Source: Alphaproteobacteria bacterium (lineage in GTDB: Bacteria; Pseudomonadota; Alphaproteobacteria; Rhizobiales; Rhizobiaceae). Taken from it: a stretch of 64,000 nucleotides of DNA. A program made the translations under genes and the position numbers. Positions 1-8,528 of this stretch are shown here, piece by piece; position 1 is the stretch's first letter; every line of letters begins with the position of its first letter. The notes under the pieces were generated by a model. The model had not been told where the DNA came from. It made no database searches and saw only the letters and a program-made list of their open reading frames with translations. Location of the stretch: contig JANSYK010000001.1 of NCBI GenBank assembly GCA_024742485.1, positions 1,054,001-1,118,000 on the forward strand. Reading direction: 5' to 3'.

Positions 1-310
1 GCTGCCGACCCCATCCGGTGAAGTTCGGATCAGCCGTGCCACGCAATTCCGAGGGGCTGTTGTACAGACCATCGGCATCGGCCTGCCATATCTCCACAAG
101 AGCATCCTTCAAGGGAGCCTTGATGCCGTCCAGCACATGACCGGTCAGCAAAATGCGTTTACCCTTGGTCTTTTCGTTGACCATCGACGCACCCGGGTCC
201 CGGTCATAGACACCCTCGATTCCGCAGAAATTCGGCGTGCAGCCAATATGAACATACGGTCCCGCCGTCTGTGAGGCACTTTCTTTCAATTGGTGGATTT
301 TCTGCGCCAT
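1..310 (-). CDS. pcaG: Protocatechuate 3,4-dioxygenase alpha subunit, partial (3' end beyond window)
   Basis: Only the first ~103 codons are present, from the ATG at 310-308. The translation begins MAQKIHQLKESASQTAGPYV and continues with the GHVLDG and ALVEIWQADADG segments typical of the intradiol dioxygenase alpha chain. With PcaH it forms the non-haem Fe(III) enzyme that cleaves protocatechuate to 3-carboxy-cis,cis-muconate in the beta-ketoadipate pathway. Its ATG follows the pcaH stop codon directly, so translation is probably coupled. The alpha chain normally lacks the iron ligands, which sit in PcaH. The identity is supported by both the residues and the position; the C-terminal part cannot be judged. 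Confidence 0.93.
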   Translation of the reverse strand, partial: MAQKIHQLKESASQTAGPYVHIGCTPNFCGIEGVYDRDPGASMVNEKTKGKRILLTGHVLDGIKAPLKDALVEIWQADADGLYNSPSELRGTADPNFTGWGRQ

Positions 311-1051
311 TTAATTGCCCTCCAACCGGTTCTCGAAGAGTGTTGATCGACGCCCGCGCAACACGATGTCGAATTTGTAGGCTAGCGAGTCCATCGGAAT
401 CGTATTGGCCATATCGAGCGCTGCGGTCAGTTGATCGATCGCCGCCGGATCATTGATCGTATTGACGATCGGACAGATGGGAATGAGTGGATCGCCTTCA
501 AAGTACATCTGAGTGATCAGGCGTTGCGCAAACCCCGCGCCAAAGAGTGAAAAGTGAATATGGGCCGGTCGCCAGTCATTCGGTCCATTTGGCCACGGAT
601 AGGGACCCGGGCGGACGGTCCGAAAGGCATACGATCCGTTTTCATCGGTTATGGTCCGACCGCAACCACCGAAATTGGAGTCAAGTGGCGCCAGATAACT
701 GTCATTTTTGTGCCGGTAACGTCCGGCGGCATTGGCCTGCCAGAATTCAAGCAGCACACCGGGCACACCTGTTCCGCGTTCGTCGCGGATGTGGCCGTGA
801 ACGACAATGCGCTCGCCCATCGCGCTTTCACCCGGTGCGGCGAAATTATGTATCAGGTCGGCGTCCAATTCGCCGAGCATGTCATGTCCGAACACCGGAC
901 CCGTGATCTCACTCACGGTGTTGCCGATCGACAAGAGCGCCTTTTGCGGCGATCTCAGCACGCTGGTCTTGTAGCCGGGTGTAAATGCGGACGGTTGCCA
1001 GTTGCGGTCGCGCGGAAAGAAAGCCCCTGTCTCGGGATTGGCGTTATGCAT
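311..1051 (-). CDS. pcaH: Protocatechuate 3,4-dioxygenase beta subunit
   Basis: 246 residues, the usual length for PcaH. It carries the Fe(III) ligands expected of intradiol dioxygenases: Tyr112 (GRYRH), Tyr151 (PGPYPW) and the His164/His166 pair in WRPAHIHF. Together with PcaG it opens the protocatechuate ring to 3-carboxymuconate. An upstream in-frame extension exists, but the ATG at 1051 gives the family N-terminus and overlaps the last 8 bases of pcaC, as in a coupled operon. The order pcaC-pcaH-pcaG, divergent from pcaQ, is typical of alphaproteobacteria. Confidence 0.95.
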   Translation of the reverse strand: MHNANPETGAFFPRDRNWQPSAFTPGYKTSVLRSPQKALLSIGNTVSEITGPVFGHDMLGELDADLIHNFAAPGESAMGERIVVHGHIRDERGTGVPGVLLEFWQANAAGRYRHKNDSYLAPLDSNFGGCGRTITDENGSYAFRTVRPGPYPWPNGPNDWRPAHIHFSLFGAGFAQRLITQMYFEGDPLIPICPIVNTINDPAAIDQLTAALDMANTIPMDSLAYKFDIVLRGRRSTLFENRLEGN

Positions 1052-1460
1052 GGCTCGTCTCCTCTGCTGCCTCGTCCATTTCTGCAAATGTGTTTCGAGC
1101 GATCTTGATGGCGCGGTTGGCCGCCGGCACGCCGGCGTAGATCGCAACATGCAGCAATGCTTCGCAAATGTCGTCACGCGTTGCGCCGGTATTGGCCGTT
1201 GCTCGAATGTGCATGGCGACCTCTTCGTCGTGACCGAGGGCGGCAAGCAGGGCGATGGTAACGATCGATCGCTCACGCCAGGTCCAGTTGGGCCGCGACC
1301 AGACATTTCCCCAGGCCGATTCGACAATCAGTTCCTGAAACGGAGCGTCGAACGCTGTTTTTCCGGATTCGGCCCGATCTACATGGGCGTCGCCGAGCAC
1401 ATTGCGGCGGGTCACCATGCCCTTGGAATATCTTTGGGAGGGTGCACTGCTCTCCGTCAT
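1044..1460 (-). CDS. pcaC: 4-carboxymuconolactone decarboxylase
   Basis: 138 residues with the CMD fold: [33 protein letters not shown], then the [16 protein letters not shown] helix that holds active-site residues. It decarboxylates 4-carboxymuconolactone to beta-ketoadipate enol-lactone. I chose the ATG at 1460 because GGAGAG lies about 5 bases upstream and the N-terminus ([15 protein letters not shown]) fits PcaC; the longer reading frame runs into the control region. First visible gene of the pca operon; pcaD and pcaB are not in this window. Probably activated by the divergent PcaQ. Confidence 0.93.
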   Translation of the reverse strand: MTESSAPSQRYSKGMVTRRNVLGDAHVDRAESGKTAFDAPFQELIVESAWGNVWSRPNWTWRERSIVTIALLAALGHDEEVAMHIRATANTGATRDDICEALLHVAIYAGVPAANRAIKIARNTFAEMDEAAEETSHA

Positions 1461-1588
1461 GGAACTCTCCAACCTGACCATTTTCGACGTCAGAGTGCCT
1501 GGCAACCACGGCATTTCAACCGGCTTTTGCCATCCGCCTCTCGACAAAACGTAATTTACATATTTAAATCGGGATGAAAAATGATATA

Positions 1589-1603
1589 ATTCAGTAATTG
1601 AAT
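1589..1603. promoter_or_regulatory. Candidate LysR-type operator in the pcaC/pcaQ intergenic region
   Basis: The sequence holds the interrupted palindrome ATTCA-N5-TGAAT, which fits the T-N11-A form of LysR-type binding sites. It lies 13 bp before the pcaQ ATG and about 130 bp before pcaC, so autoregulation of pcaQ is more plausible than direct activation of pcaC from this site. I did not find the exact PcaQ motif described in Sinorhizobium. The whole divergent region (1461-1615) is AT-rich near 1550-1600. Confidence 0.35.
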
Positions 1604-1615
1604 ATCGGAACAGTT

Positions 1616-2542
1616 ATGAATTCTATCCGCCGCGTCAAATTGAGACATCTGGAGACATTTGTCGAAGTCGCCCGTCAGAAAAGCGTCAGCCGCGCTGCTG
1701 AAAATCTGCACCTGACGCAGCCCGCCGTGACGCGCACCATCCGGGAACTGGAGGACATTTGCGGCAAGCCGCTGGTCGAGAAGGATGGCCGTGGCATTCG
1801 TATTTCCCACTACGGCGAGGTATTTCTGCGCTATGCAGGCAGCAGTCTTGCCGCGGCGCGCGGCGGCATCAATGCGCTGGCACAGCTCAATCTGTCCGAC
1901 GGGCCGATGGTGCGTCTTGGCGCCCTGCCGACCGTGTCGGCCACCATCGTTCCCATCGCGGTCTCCCGTTATCTGCAGTCCGGCATGCAAAACCGACTGA
2001 GTGTGGTGACCGGAGAAAACCGTGTGCTGCTCGATCAGTTGAGGGTCGGTGAACTGGATCTTGTCATGGGTCGCCTTCCGGCGCCTGAAAACATGCAGGG
2101 CCTGATTTTTGAACCGCTGTTTCGCGACAAGGTCGTCTTCGCGGTCAGGGCCGATCACCCGCTGGCCAGCCGCAATCAGATCTCCGTCGATTCCCTTGAC
2201 GATTACCCGGTCCTGGTGCCGACCCGGCAATCCATCATCCGCCCTTTCGTCGACCGTCTGTTTATCGAGCAGGGCATGAGCGAGCCGAAATTGGCCATCG
2301 AAACGGTGTCCGATTCCTTCGGCCATGCCTTTGTTCGACAGTTCAACGCGGTCTGGATCATTTCACGTGGTGTGGTTTCCGCGGAAATCGACAGCGGAGA
2401 GTTCGTCATATTACCGTTCGACACGGATTCAACGCTCGGATCAGTGGGTCTCAACACCCGGGCGCAGATCGAATTGGGGCCAGCGGCGGAAGCCTTTGCC
2501 GATATGCTGCGCCGGGCTGCCGAGGAAACCCGTCAGGACTGA
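1616..2542 (+). CDS. pcaQ: LysR-family regulator PcaQ
   Basis: 308 residues. The N-terminal winged HTH (RHLETFVEVARQKSVSRAAENLHLTQPAVTRTIRELED) is followed by a LysR substrate-binding domain. The stretch RGIRISHYGEVFLRYA is characteristic of PcaQ rather than LysR proteins in general. PcaQ activates pca genes in response to protocatechuate-pathway intermediates. A TTG at 1598 would add six residues, but the ATG at 1616 has CGGAA about 6 bases upstream and matches the family start. Divergent from pcaCHG, which supports the name. Confidence 0.9.
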   Translation: MNSIRRVKLRHLETFVEVARQKSVSRAAENLHLTQPAVTRTIRELEDICGKPLVEKDGRGIRISHYGEVFLRYAGSSLAAARGGINALAQLNLSDGPMVRLGALPTVSATIVPIAVSRYLQSGMQNRLSVVTGENRVLLDQLRVGELDLVMGRLPAPENMQGLIFEPLFRDKVVFAVRADHPLASRNQISVDSLDDYPVLVPTRQSIIRPFVDRLFIEQGMSEPKLAIETVSDSFGHAFVRQFNAVWIISRGVVSAEIDSGEFVILPFDTDSTLGSVGLNTRAQIELGPAAEAFADMLRRAAEETRQD

Positions 2543-2682
2543 CAAAGGAAATCAGGGCGTTCTGTCCGGCGCTCAACCTTTTGCGGGCCTCCGCTCCTCA
2601 TACAGCCTGCCCCGCCTTGTGCCGTCCGGCCGGTTGCGCGATGATGCCGAGATCATCCCAACCGAACCATCAAGGTCCTGCC

Positions 2683-3171
2683 ATGCCCATCAATCCGGAA
2701 CGTGATGTCGAGCTTCTGAAACGGACCATTGAACTGGCGCGGATGGCCCTGGCGCGCGGTGACCTCCCCTTCGGCGCACTGCTTGCGGATCGGGACGGTG
2801 AAATCCTGCTTGAAGCACAAAACACAGCCGGAACGCTCAGGGACCGCACTGGCCATGCGGAACGAAACCTGATGACGGAAGCGTCGCTGAAATTCGAACC
2901 CGATTTTCTCGAGGGTTGCACCATGTACACGAGCGCCGAACCCTGCGCCATGTGCGCCGGATCGGTCTATTGGGCCGGTGTCGGGCGGGTGGTTCACGGG
3001 CTGAGCGAGAAGGCACTCAAGGCAATCATCGGTCCGCATCCGGACAATCTGACAATGGACCTGCCCTGCCGGGACGTCTTTGCGGCCGGGCAAAGGCCGG
3101 TGGAGGTGGTTGGACCGATCCTGGAGCAGGAATCGGCAGCCATTCATCAGGGTGTATGGACCGAACTCTGA
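2683..3171 (+). CDS. Cytidine/deoxycytidylate deaminase-family nucleobase deaminase
   Basis: 162 residues with the zinc motifs of this superfamily: His58-Ala-Glu60 (TGHAERN) and PCAMC (Cys88, Cys91). It probably deaminates a free base or small nucleoside-like compound such as guanine or cytosine; TadA-type tRNA editing is less likely because the C-terminus (PCRDVFAAGQRPVEVVGPIL) is of the nucleoside-deaminase type. I chose the ATG at 2683, which has AAGG about 7 bases upstream; the longer frame is proline/cysteine-rich and unlike the family. It lies downstream of pcaQ on the same strand and converges with a LysR gene. Substrate not determined. Confidence 0.85.
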   Translation: MPINPERDVELLKRTIELARMALARGDLPFGALLADRDGEILLEAQNTAGTLRDRTGHAERNLMTEASLKFEPDFLEGCTMYTSAEPCAMCAGSVYWAGVGRVVHGLSEKALKAIIGPHPDNLTMDLPCRDVFAAGQRPVEVVGPILEQESAAIHQGVWTEL

Positions 3172-3191
3172 CCGAGATCGGATAAGCCGTT

Positions 3192-4121
3192 TCAGTGTGG
3201 CCTTGAATCTTTTTGTTCGGAAAGGGCCGCAACGGACTCCTTTTCAACGACAATTTCTGACAACCACTGTTGAAACCGCAGCAGCGGCGGATGGTTCTTT
3301 CGCATGGTCGGCCAGATCAGCGAGTAACTGCCGATGCTTTGATTGGCCTCATTCCAGACAGGTGTCAGCGTCCCGCTTCTCAGCTCTTCCTCGATCAGGA
3401 ATTCCGGCAGGAGTGCCAGGCCAAGGCCGTGGGCGGCAGCTTGCGCCATGGTCGCGAACTGATCGAAAGTCATGCTCGCCGGAACCTCGATGTCGAGACC
3501 ATTGACGGCAAACCATGCCTGCCAGGCATCCGGGCGAGTTGCCAGATGCAGCAGGGGCGCATCCGCGATATCTTCCACCGATCCGATACTCAATCCCGCG
3601 AGAAAATCCGGTGAACAGGCTGGGATGACGGTTTCGTCGATGAGATGCAGCCTTTCGGTATCCGGCCAATCTTCGGCGCCGAAATGTATCGCGGCATCCA
3701 GCATTTCTCCGGCAAAGTCGAACGGCCGCAATTTGGTTGTCAGATTTACCGTGATACCGGGATTTTTCTGCAGGAAGTCGGGCAAGCGCGGGGCCAGCCA
3801 GCGCGTTCCGAAGGTTGGCACGATGCCCAGATTGAGCACACCGCCATCCGGATTGACCTTCAGCGAGGTCGAGGCCATCCGGATGATCGACAGAGCCTTG
3901 CCGATTTCCTCCAGATAGGCCGTACCTGCCGGCGACAGGACAACACGCTGTCGGCGCCGGATGAACAATTCCACACCCAGATGATCTTCCAGCGCCCTGA
4001 TCTGGCGGCTGACTGCCCCCTGGGTCATGTTCAGATCCGCAGCCGCAAGGGTAAAGCTGCTGCGCCTGGCGGCAGCTTCGAACGTTTCAAGCAGACTTGT
4101 TTGCGGCAGTCTTCGAGGCAA
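3192..4121 (-). CDS. LysR-family regulator, GcvA type
   Basis: 309 residues. HTH near residues 20-60 (SSFTLAAADLNMTQGAVSRQIRALEDHLGVELF), then a PBP2 effector domain whose LGIVPTFGTRWLAPRLPDF segment is typical of the GcvA/AmpR-like group. It starts with TTG at 4121: an in-frame stop lies one codon upstream and AAGG sits 8 bases before. The gene follows the saccharopine-dehydrogenase-family gene on the same strand with a 40-base gap, so it may be the 3' member of the lysine-type operon and its regulator. The effector is not evident. Confidence 0.87.
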   Translation of the reverse strand: MPRRLPQTSLLETFEAAARRSSFTLAAADLNMTQGAVSRQIRALEDHLGVELFIRRRQRVVLSPAGTAYLEEIGKALSIIRMASTSLKVNPDGGVLNLGIVPTFGTRWLAPRLPDFLQKNPGITVNLTTKLRPFDFAGEMLDAAIHFGAEDWPDTERLHLIDETVIPACSPDFLAGLSIGSVEDIADAPLLHLATRPDAWQAWFAVNGLDIEVPASMTFDQFATMAQAAAHGLGLALLPEFLIEEELRSGTLTPVWNEANQSIGSYSLIWPTMRKNHPPLLRFQQWLSEIVVEKESVAALSEQKDSRPH

Positions 4122-4161
4122 CGATCAGCCTTTCTGGAAAAACGGTGTTCCTCAATGATGT

Positions 4162-5220
4162 CTATTGATCAAAAAAAGCTCCTGTGCGGGTGTTTAGGAA
4201 TATATCCATCGGAATGTCCTCCTGCTTGAGGAACCCGGCACTTGGCAGGTGCCCGTCACGCACCATCTCGATCACCGCCACAACCGACGCTGATGTGGTC
4301 CATGCAATGGCCGTACGCTCGATCCCGGCAATAACCATCGGCCGATAGCCGCGTACGAATTCCTTGCGGGACAGGCGCCCTTCGATTTCACCCTCTGCTG
4401 CCACATGCACATAGACGATATCCTGATCGACCGGCGGCTTTGCGTTGACGAGAATTTCGCCGGCTAAATCCCGCCTCTCGCGCATCAAAAGCTCATGAAA
4501 GAAGAAATTCATCAAGGTCATGTGCCCGGGATAGCGCATGGACTTGTAGTCGATGTTGTCGACCAAGCCGTGATAGGTGTCGCACATGGTGCCGAGCCCG
4601 CCGGAGGTGGTGAATGCCTCCAGTTTCACCCCGTCGATGTAAAGTGTTTCGAGCCATTCCATCGATGACACCCATTTGCGCTCGCCCGCCTCGATGACCT
4701 CGCAATCATTCAGATATTCATTGACCACCCCTTCGGGCGACCAATTGAAGGAATAGGCCATCAGACCGGTGGGATTTTGCGGCAGCGCGCCGACCCGCAT
4801 GCGCAGAGAGCGGCACAGATCGAACTGTGCAATATGCGACGCACCGACTATGCCGATAAAACCCGGTGCCAACCCGCATTGCGGCGCCATCAGCCCTTTG
4901 GATGTTTGCGCCAGTTCGATGATGTGCCGGGTTGTTGGCACGTCTTCCGTCAAATCGAAATAGTGAATGCCGGTCGCATGGGCGGCATCGGCGATCCCCA
5001 CATTCAGGTGGTACGGCAAACAGGAGAGCACGGCATCCGAACCGGAAAAGTGCGCCGCAAGGCTCGCGGCATTCGAAACATCCACAGTATCGACATCATA
5101 GGGCACCGCCTCACGCGGCAGCCGGACATCAAGCCCCGTGACCTGAAAGCCGGATTCATGAAGCAAGATCGCGGCAAGCTTGCCAACTTTGCCCAATCCG
5201 AGAACCGTAATCTTCTCCAT
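4162..5220 (-). CDS. Saccharopine dehydrogenase-family oxidoreductase (possible lysine 6-dehydrogenase)
   Basis: 352 residues. N-terminal Rossmann motif VLGLGKVGKLAAILL, then SCLPYHLNVGIADAA and the PQCGLAPGFIG segment shared with lysine 6-dehydrogenases and saccharopine dehydrogenases. It likely oxidises lysine or saccharopine to 2-aminoadipate semialdehyde with NAD(P)+. ATG at 5220 with GGAGAG upstream is preferred to an upstream extension. It lies in line with gcdH and an E1-type dehydrogenase, which fits lysine breakdown through 2-oxoadipate and glutaryl-CoA. No lysine-ketoglutarate reductase is seen, which slightly favours a lysine dehydrogenase role. The exact substrate is inferred. Confidence 0.75.
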   Translation of the reverse strand: MEKITVLGLGKVGKLAAILLHESGFQVTGLDVRLPREAVPYDVDTVDVSNAASLAAHFSGSDAVLSCLPYHLNVGIADAAHATGIHYFDLTEDVPTTRHIIELAQTSKGLMAPQCGLAPGFIGIVGASHIAQFDLCRSLRMRVGALPQNPTGLMAYSFNWSPEGVVNEYLNDCEVIEAGERKWVSSMEWLETLYIDGVKLEAFTTSGGLGTMCDTYHGLVDNIDYKSMRYPGHMTLMNFFFHELLMRERRDLAGEILVNAKPPVDQDIVYVHVAAEGEIEGRLSRKEFVRGYRPMVIAGIERTAIAWTTSASVVAVIEMVRDGHLPSAGFLKQEDIPMDIFLNTRTGAFFDQ

Positions 5221-5265
5221 ATCCGTCTCTCCAACCTTTGGGCCGAACCGGCAATTCCGCAACGG

Positions 5266-6303
5266 TCACCCTGTTGCCAGAACCCGCTGTTCATCCATCC
5301 CCATCGAAACGACAACCGGATCGGTCGCCTGGCGTGACCCAAATGCCGCTTTGCCTGTCAGGCCCTGCCATTCAATTGCAACCAGCGACTGTGCGACCGA
5401 ACCGCCCAGCGTGTTGCCGGGCCCGGTTACGATAAGGTAGTCCGGGGCAAATTCCCGCATGGCGACCTGAACGGCCAGAGCGAAATCATAGGGCTCAGTC
5501 ACCTGGTGCCCCAGCGTGTAGTCCCAGAGCGCCGCGGGATCGCGCGCACCCGGGTACCAGATTGAGCCGCGTCCATCGATCAAAGGCAATCGCGGCTGCC
5601 GGAACATGGTTTGCGGTAGGGCTGCCTGTCCCCTTTGGGCATTCGCCTCGAGCAACGGCGTATGAAACGCCGCATGGTTTTTCAGTCGCATCGGAAACCG
5701 ATCGTCGACCGGCTCCAGCGCAGACGCAAGGGCATCAAGCCCGACATCATCACCGGCAAAGACCAGCATGCCACCAAGATCGATCGAGATGTGGAGCGCA
5801 CAGGATTCGCGAAGGGCGATCGTCTCGACCAACGTTCGAAGGCGGTCCCGCTGGCCCGGAATGTCATGCCATTCCGAATCCACCACCGGATAAACGAGTT
5901 GCCCGCCGATCAGGTTATCCTGCATCAATGTGCCCATGGTGTTGATCACAGCCATGGCGTCGGTCTCCGACAGAGCACCGGCACAGGCCAGCGCGATATA
6001 CCAGCCCATGGAATTGCCGGTAACGGCGACAATATTGATGCTCTCACGATCAATAGACAGGAAATCACCATAGGCGCACCCGTAAATGAGGGGAGAGGCA
6101 TTGTCGCCCCGTGTATGGATGGATGCCGAATAGCGGTCGGCACCATCAAGCTCCGTTATGGGCGCTTGCCCCTGTTTCCGCCGGAAACGGTCGAGCATGG
6201 CAAGGAATTCGGTCTTGTCGGCATGATGGCGCGCGAGATAGCCCAATTCCGGCTGATTATAGGTGCCCCTGCCCGGACAAATGACGACTGCGGTCCTCGT
6301 CAT
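5266..6303 (-). CDS. FabD-like acyltransferase in lysine-type operon (ACP S-malonyltransferase homologue)
   Basis: 345 residues with the malonyl/acyl transferase fold. The nucleophile elbow reads GNSMGW (Ser98, against GHSxG) and the partner histidine is in AAFHTPLLE (His214), so a Ser-His pair is kept. By eye, the FabD stretch RGxLMQ is MGTLMQ here, replacing the arginine that holds the malonyl carboxylate with Met123, and the usual N-terminal GQGxQ is PGRGTY. It therefore probably transfers an acyl group other than malonyl. It overlaps the E1 gene by ATGA and precedes the saccharopine-dehydrogenase-family gene, so it belongs to that pathway rather than to fatty acid synthesis. Function unknown. 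Confidence 0.72.
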   Translation of the reverse strand: MTRTAVVICPGRGTYNQPELGYLARHHADKTEFLAMLDRFRRKQGQAPITELDGADRYSASIHTRGDNASPLIYGCAYGDFLSIDRESINIVAVTGNSMGWYIALACAGALSETDAMAVINTMGTLMQDNLIGGQLVYPVVDSEWHDIPGQRDRLRTLVETIALRESCALHISIDLGGMLVFAGDDVGLDALASALEPVDDRFPMRLKNHAAFHTPLLEANAQRGQAALPQTMFRQPRLPLIDGRGSIWYPGARDPAALWDYTLGHQVTEPYDFALAVQVAMREFAPDYLIVTGPGNTLGGSVAQSLVAIEWQGLTGKAAFGSRQATDPVVVSMGMDEQRVLATG

Positions 6304-8516
6304 CGGTTTTTACCATACAGGTCCAGGGCCGCCTGGATAATGCTGTCGCGGCCTGGCAGGGTAACGGTCGCCGCACGTCCCAGCGGAATGAAACTGTCCT
6401 CCGCCGCAATCCGTGCAACAGATGTCCCTTTTGATATCTCATTTGCCAGCATCGTCATCAAAGCCTCGGATTGAGACCCGGTAACCCGGCACTCCTCGAC
6501 AATGAGAACATTCGCACAGGAACTGACAGCCTCCCGAATGGCGGTTTCGTTCAATGGAGCCAGCCAGCGCAGATCAATGATGCGCAGCTTCATGCCGTGC
6601 TCTTGCGCCAGCAGTCTTTCAGCCTGTCTGGACAGATAGTAGCCATTTCCATAGGTGATGATCGCCAGGTCTTCGCCATCACCGTGCTGACCGATCTCGC
6701 CGATCCGGATCGGTTGACCGGAACCCGGCGGCTCGTAGGTGAATGTCCAAAGTCCATCCTTGGTCTCATGGAGGTCACGGGTCATGTAAAGCGCAATGGG
6801 TTCCACAAACGCGACGACCCTCTGTTCTTCGCGCGCCAGCCGAACACACTCGCGCATCATGTGAACCGCATCGGCACCATTTGACGGACAGGCAATGACA
6901 AGGCCCGGAATGTCCCGGAGAACCGCAAGGCTGTTGTCATTGTGGAAATGACCGCCAAAGCCCTTCTGATAGCCAAGACCGGCTATGCGAAGGACCATTG
7001 GATTGGTGTATTGCCCGTTGGAGAAAAAACTGAGCGTTGCAGCCTCGCCGCGCAACTGGTCTTCAGCATTGTGCAGATAGGCCAGAAACTGAATTTCCGG
7101 GATCGGAATCAGACCATTATGGGCAAGACCGATCGCAAGCCCGAGAATGGACTGTTCATCAAGCAGGGTGTTGATCACCCGGCTGGGGCCGAACCGGTCA
7201 TGCAGCTTGGCGGTGACGTTGTACACGCCGCCTTTCGGACCGATATCCTCTCCGGCCATGACGATTTCATCATGCTCAAGCATCAGATCGGTTAGCGCCC
7301 AATTCAGAAGTCGGGCCATGTGTTGCGGCCTGTCCATGGTCTTGCCGTCGCTGCCGAAAGCAGCGGTCCGCCCTTCGTCCGACGGACCGTTCTTGCTGCG
7401 CCAGCTCCGCTTTGGCGGGATGAGGCTTTCCATCACCTGCGATGCTGTTGACAGCTTGGGTCGCTCGATGGCCCGCTCGGCAATGCGGCTGCAACGCGCG
7501 CCGGTCGATAAATAGATGTCGAGGATGGCATCCCTGTCCAAAATGCCGTTGTCGATCAGCAAACGGGCCGAGTGGAGCAGCGGATCATTGGCTTCATCCG
7601 CCTCAACTTCCGACTTGTCCATATAGGCTGTCTGTACATCGGAACCGGCATGGCCGTAGAGGCGCACCGCCTGCATGTGCAGAAAGGCCGGCTTCCTGCG
7701 TCGGCGTACGAAATCCGCTGCCGCGCGCGCCGTCTTGTAGGTGTTGACGAGATCGAGCCCCGAGCAGCGAAAATAGGTCAGGGATGGCCGGGACGACATA
7801 TTGGCCTCCACCCAGCCGCCGGGCGTTTTTGTCGAGATGCCGATACCATTGTCCTCGCAGACGAACAGGAGTGGCATGGGAAGTCCCTGATAGGCCGTCC
7901 AGCAAGCCGTATTGAAGGCGCCCTGCGCGGTCGAGTGATTGGCGGATGCGTCGCCGAAACTGGCCAACACGATGGCATCGTCATCCATTTGTTGGTGCTC
8001 TGAACCCAACCGTTTGCACAGACCAACGGAATAGGCAGCACCGACAGCCTTGGGAAGATGACTGGCAATGGTTGACGTTTGAGGCGGGATCGACAGTTCG
8101 GAGGAACCGAGCACCTTGTGCCGGCCACCGGAAATCGGATCGTCAGACGACGCAACGAAACTCAGCAACATATCCCAGGCCGGTGTCTGCCCGGGAAGCT
8201 GCGTGGAGCGGTGGATCTGGAAGGCAGCGTCGCGATAGTGCAAAAAAGCCATATCGCCGACCCGCAGCGCCGCCGCAATTGCCGCATTGCCCTCGTGCCC
8301 CGACGAACCGATCGTGTAGAAACCCTCGCCCCTCGCCTGCAACTTACGTGATGTGCGATCAAGCTGGCGAGACAAAACCTGGCTGCGAAACAGCGCAACC
8401 AGGTCGAACGGCCGCAATCCGGCATCCGCAAGCGTGTCATGACTGACCGGTCGTGGCAGGTCGCCACGGCCGATCCGGGTCAGGAAGTTCTCATGGACGA
8501 CATCCGCACGGTCCAC
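6300..8516 (-). CDS. Fused alpha/beta 2-oxoacid dehydrogenase E1 component
   Basis: 738 residues, equal to an E1-alpha and an E1-beta chain joined. The alpha half has the ASHLPKAVGAA helix and a thiamine diphosphate motif GDASANHS...EDN (about residues 188-223). The beta half starts near residue 393 (MARLLNWALTDLMLEHDEIVMAGEDIG) and ends with the transketolase C-domain. Such E1 proteins decarboxylate branched-chain or longer 2-oxoacids. Next to gcdH the best guess is 2-oxoadipate, giving glutaryl-CoA. No E2 or E3 gene is near, so those would be borrowed. Start is GTG at 8516, 12 bases after the gcdH stop; the ribosome site is weak, suggesting coupling. Confidence 0.82.
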   Translation of the reverse strand: MDRADVVHENFLTRIGRGDLPRPVSHDTLADAGLRPFDLVALFRSQVLSRQLDRTSRKLQARGEGFYTIGSSGHEGNAAIAAALRVGDMAFLHYRDAAFQIHRSTQLPGQTPAWDMLLSFVASSDDPISGGRHKVLGSSELSIPPQTSTIASHLPKAVGAAYSVGLCKRLGSEHQQMDDDAIVLASFGDASANHSTAQGAFNTACWTAYQGLPMPLLFVCEDNGIGISTKTPGGWVEANMSSRPSLTYFRCSGLDLVNTYKTARAAADFVRRRRKPAFLHMQAVRLYGHAGSDVQTAYMDKSEVEADEANDPLLHSARLLIDNGILDRDAILDIYLSTGARCSRIAERAIERPKLSTASQVMESLIPPKRSWRSKNGPSDEGRTAAFGSDGKTMDRPQHMARLLNWALTDLMLEHDEIVMAGEDIGPKGGVYNVTAKLHDRFGPSRVINTLLDEQSILGLAIGLAHNGLIPIPEIQFLAYLHNAEDQLRGEAATLSFFSNGQYTNPMVLRIAGLGYQKGFGGHFHNDNSLAVLRDIPGLVIACPSNGADAVHMMRECVRLAREEQRVVAFVEPIALYMTRDLHETKDGLWTFTYEPPGSGQPIRIGEIGQHGDGEDLAIITYGNGYYLSRQAERLLAQEHGMKLRIIDLRWLAPLNETAIREAVSSCANVLIVEECRVTGSQSEALMTMLANEISKGTSVARIAAEDSFIPLGRAATVTLPGRDSIIQAALDLYGKNR

Positions 8517-8528
8517 CGATTGATCCGA

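Noticed and set aside
5266-6303. Annotation as fabD of fatty acid synthesis
   Set aside because: No fab genes are near, the GHSxG and arginine motifs are altered, and the gene is coupled to a 2-oxoacid dehydrogenase gene.
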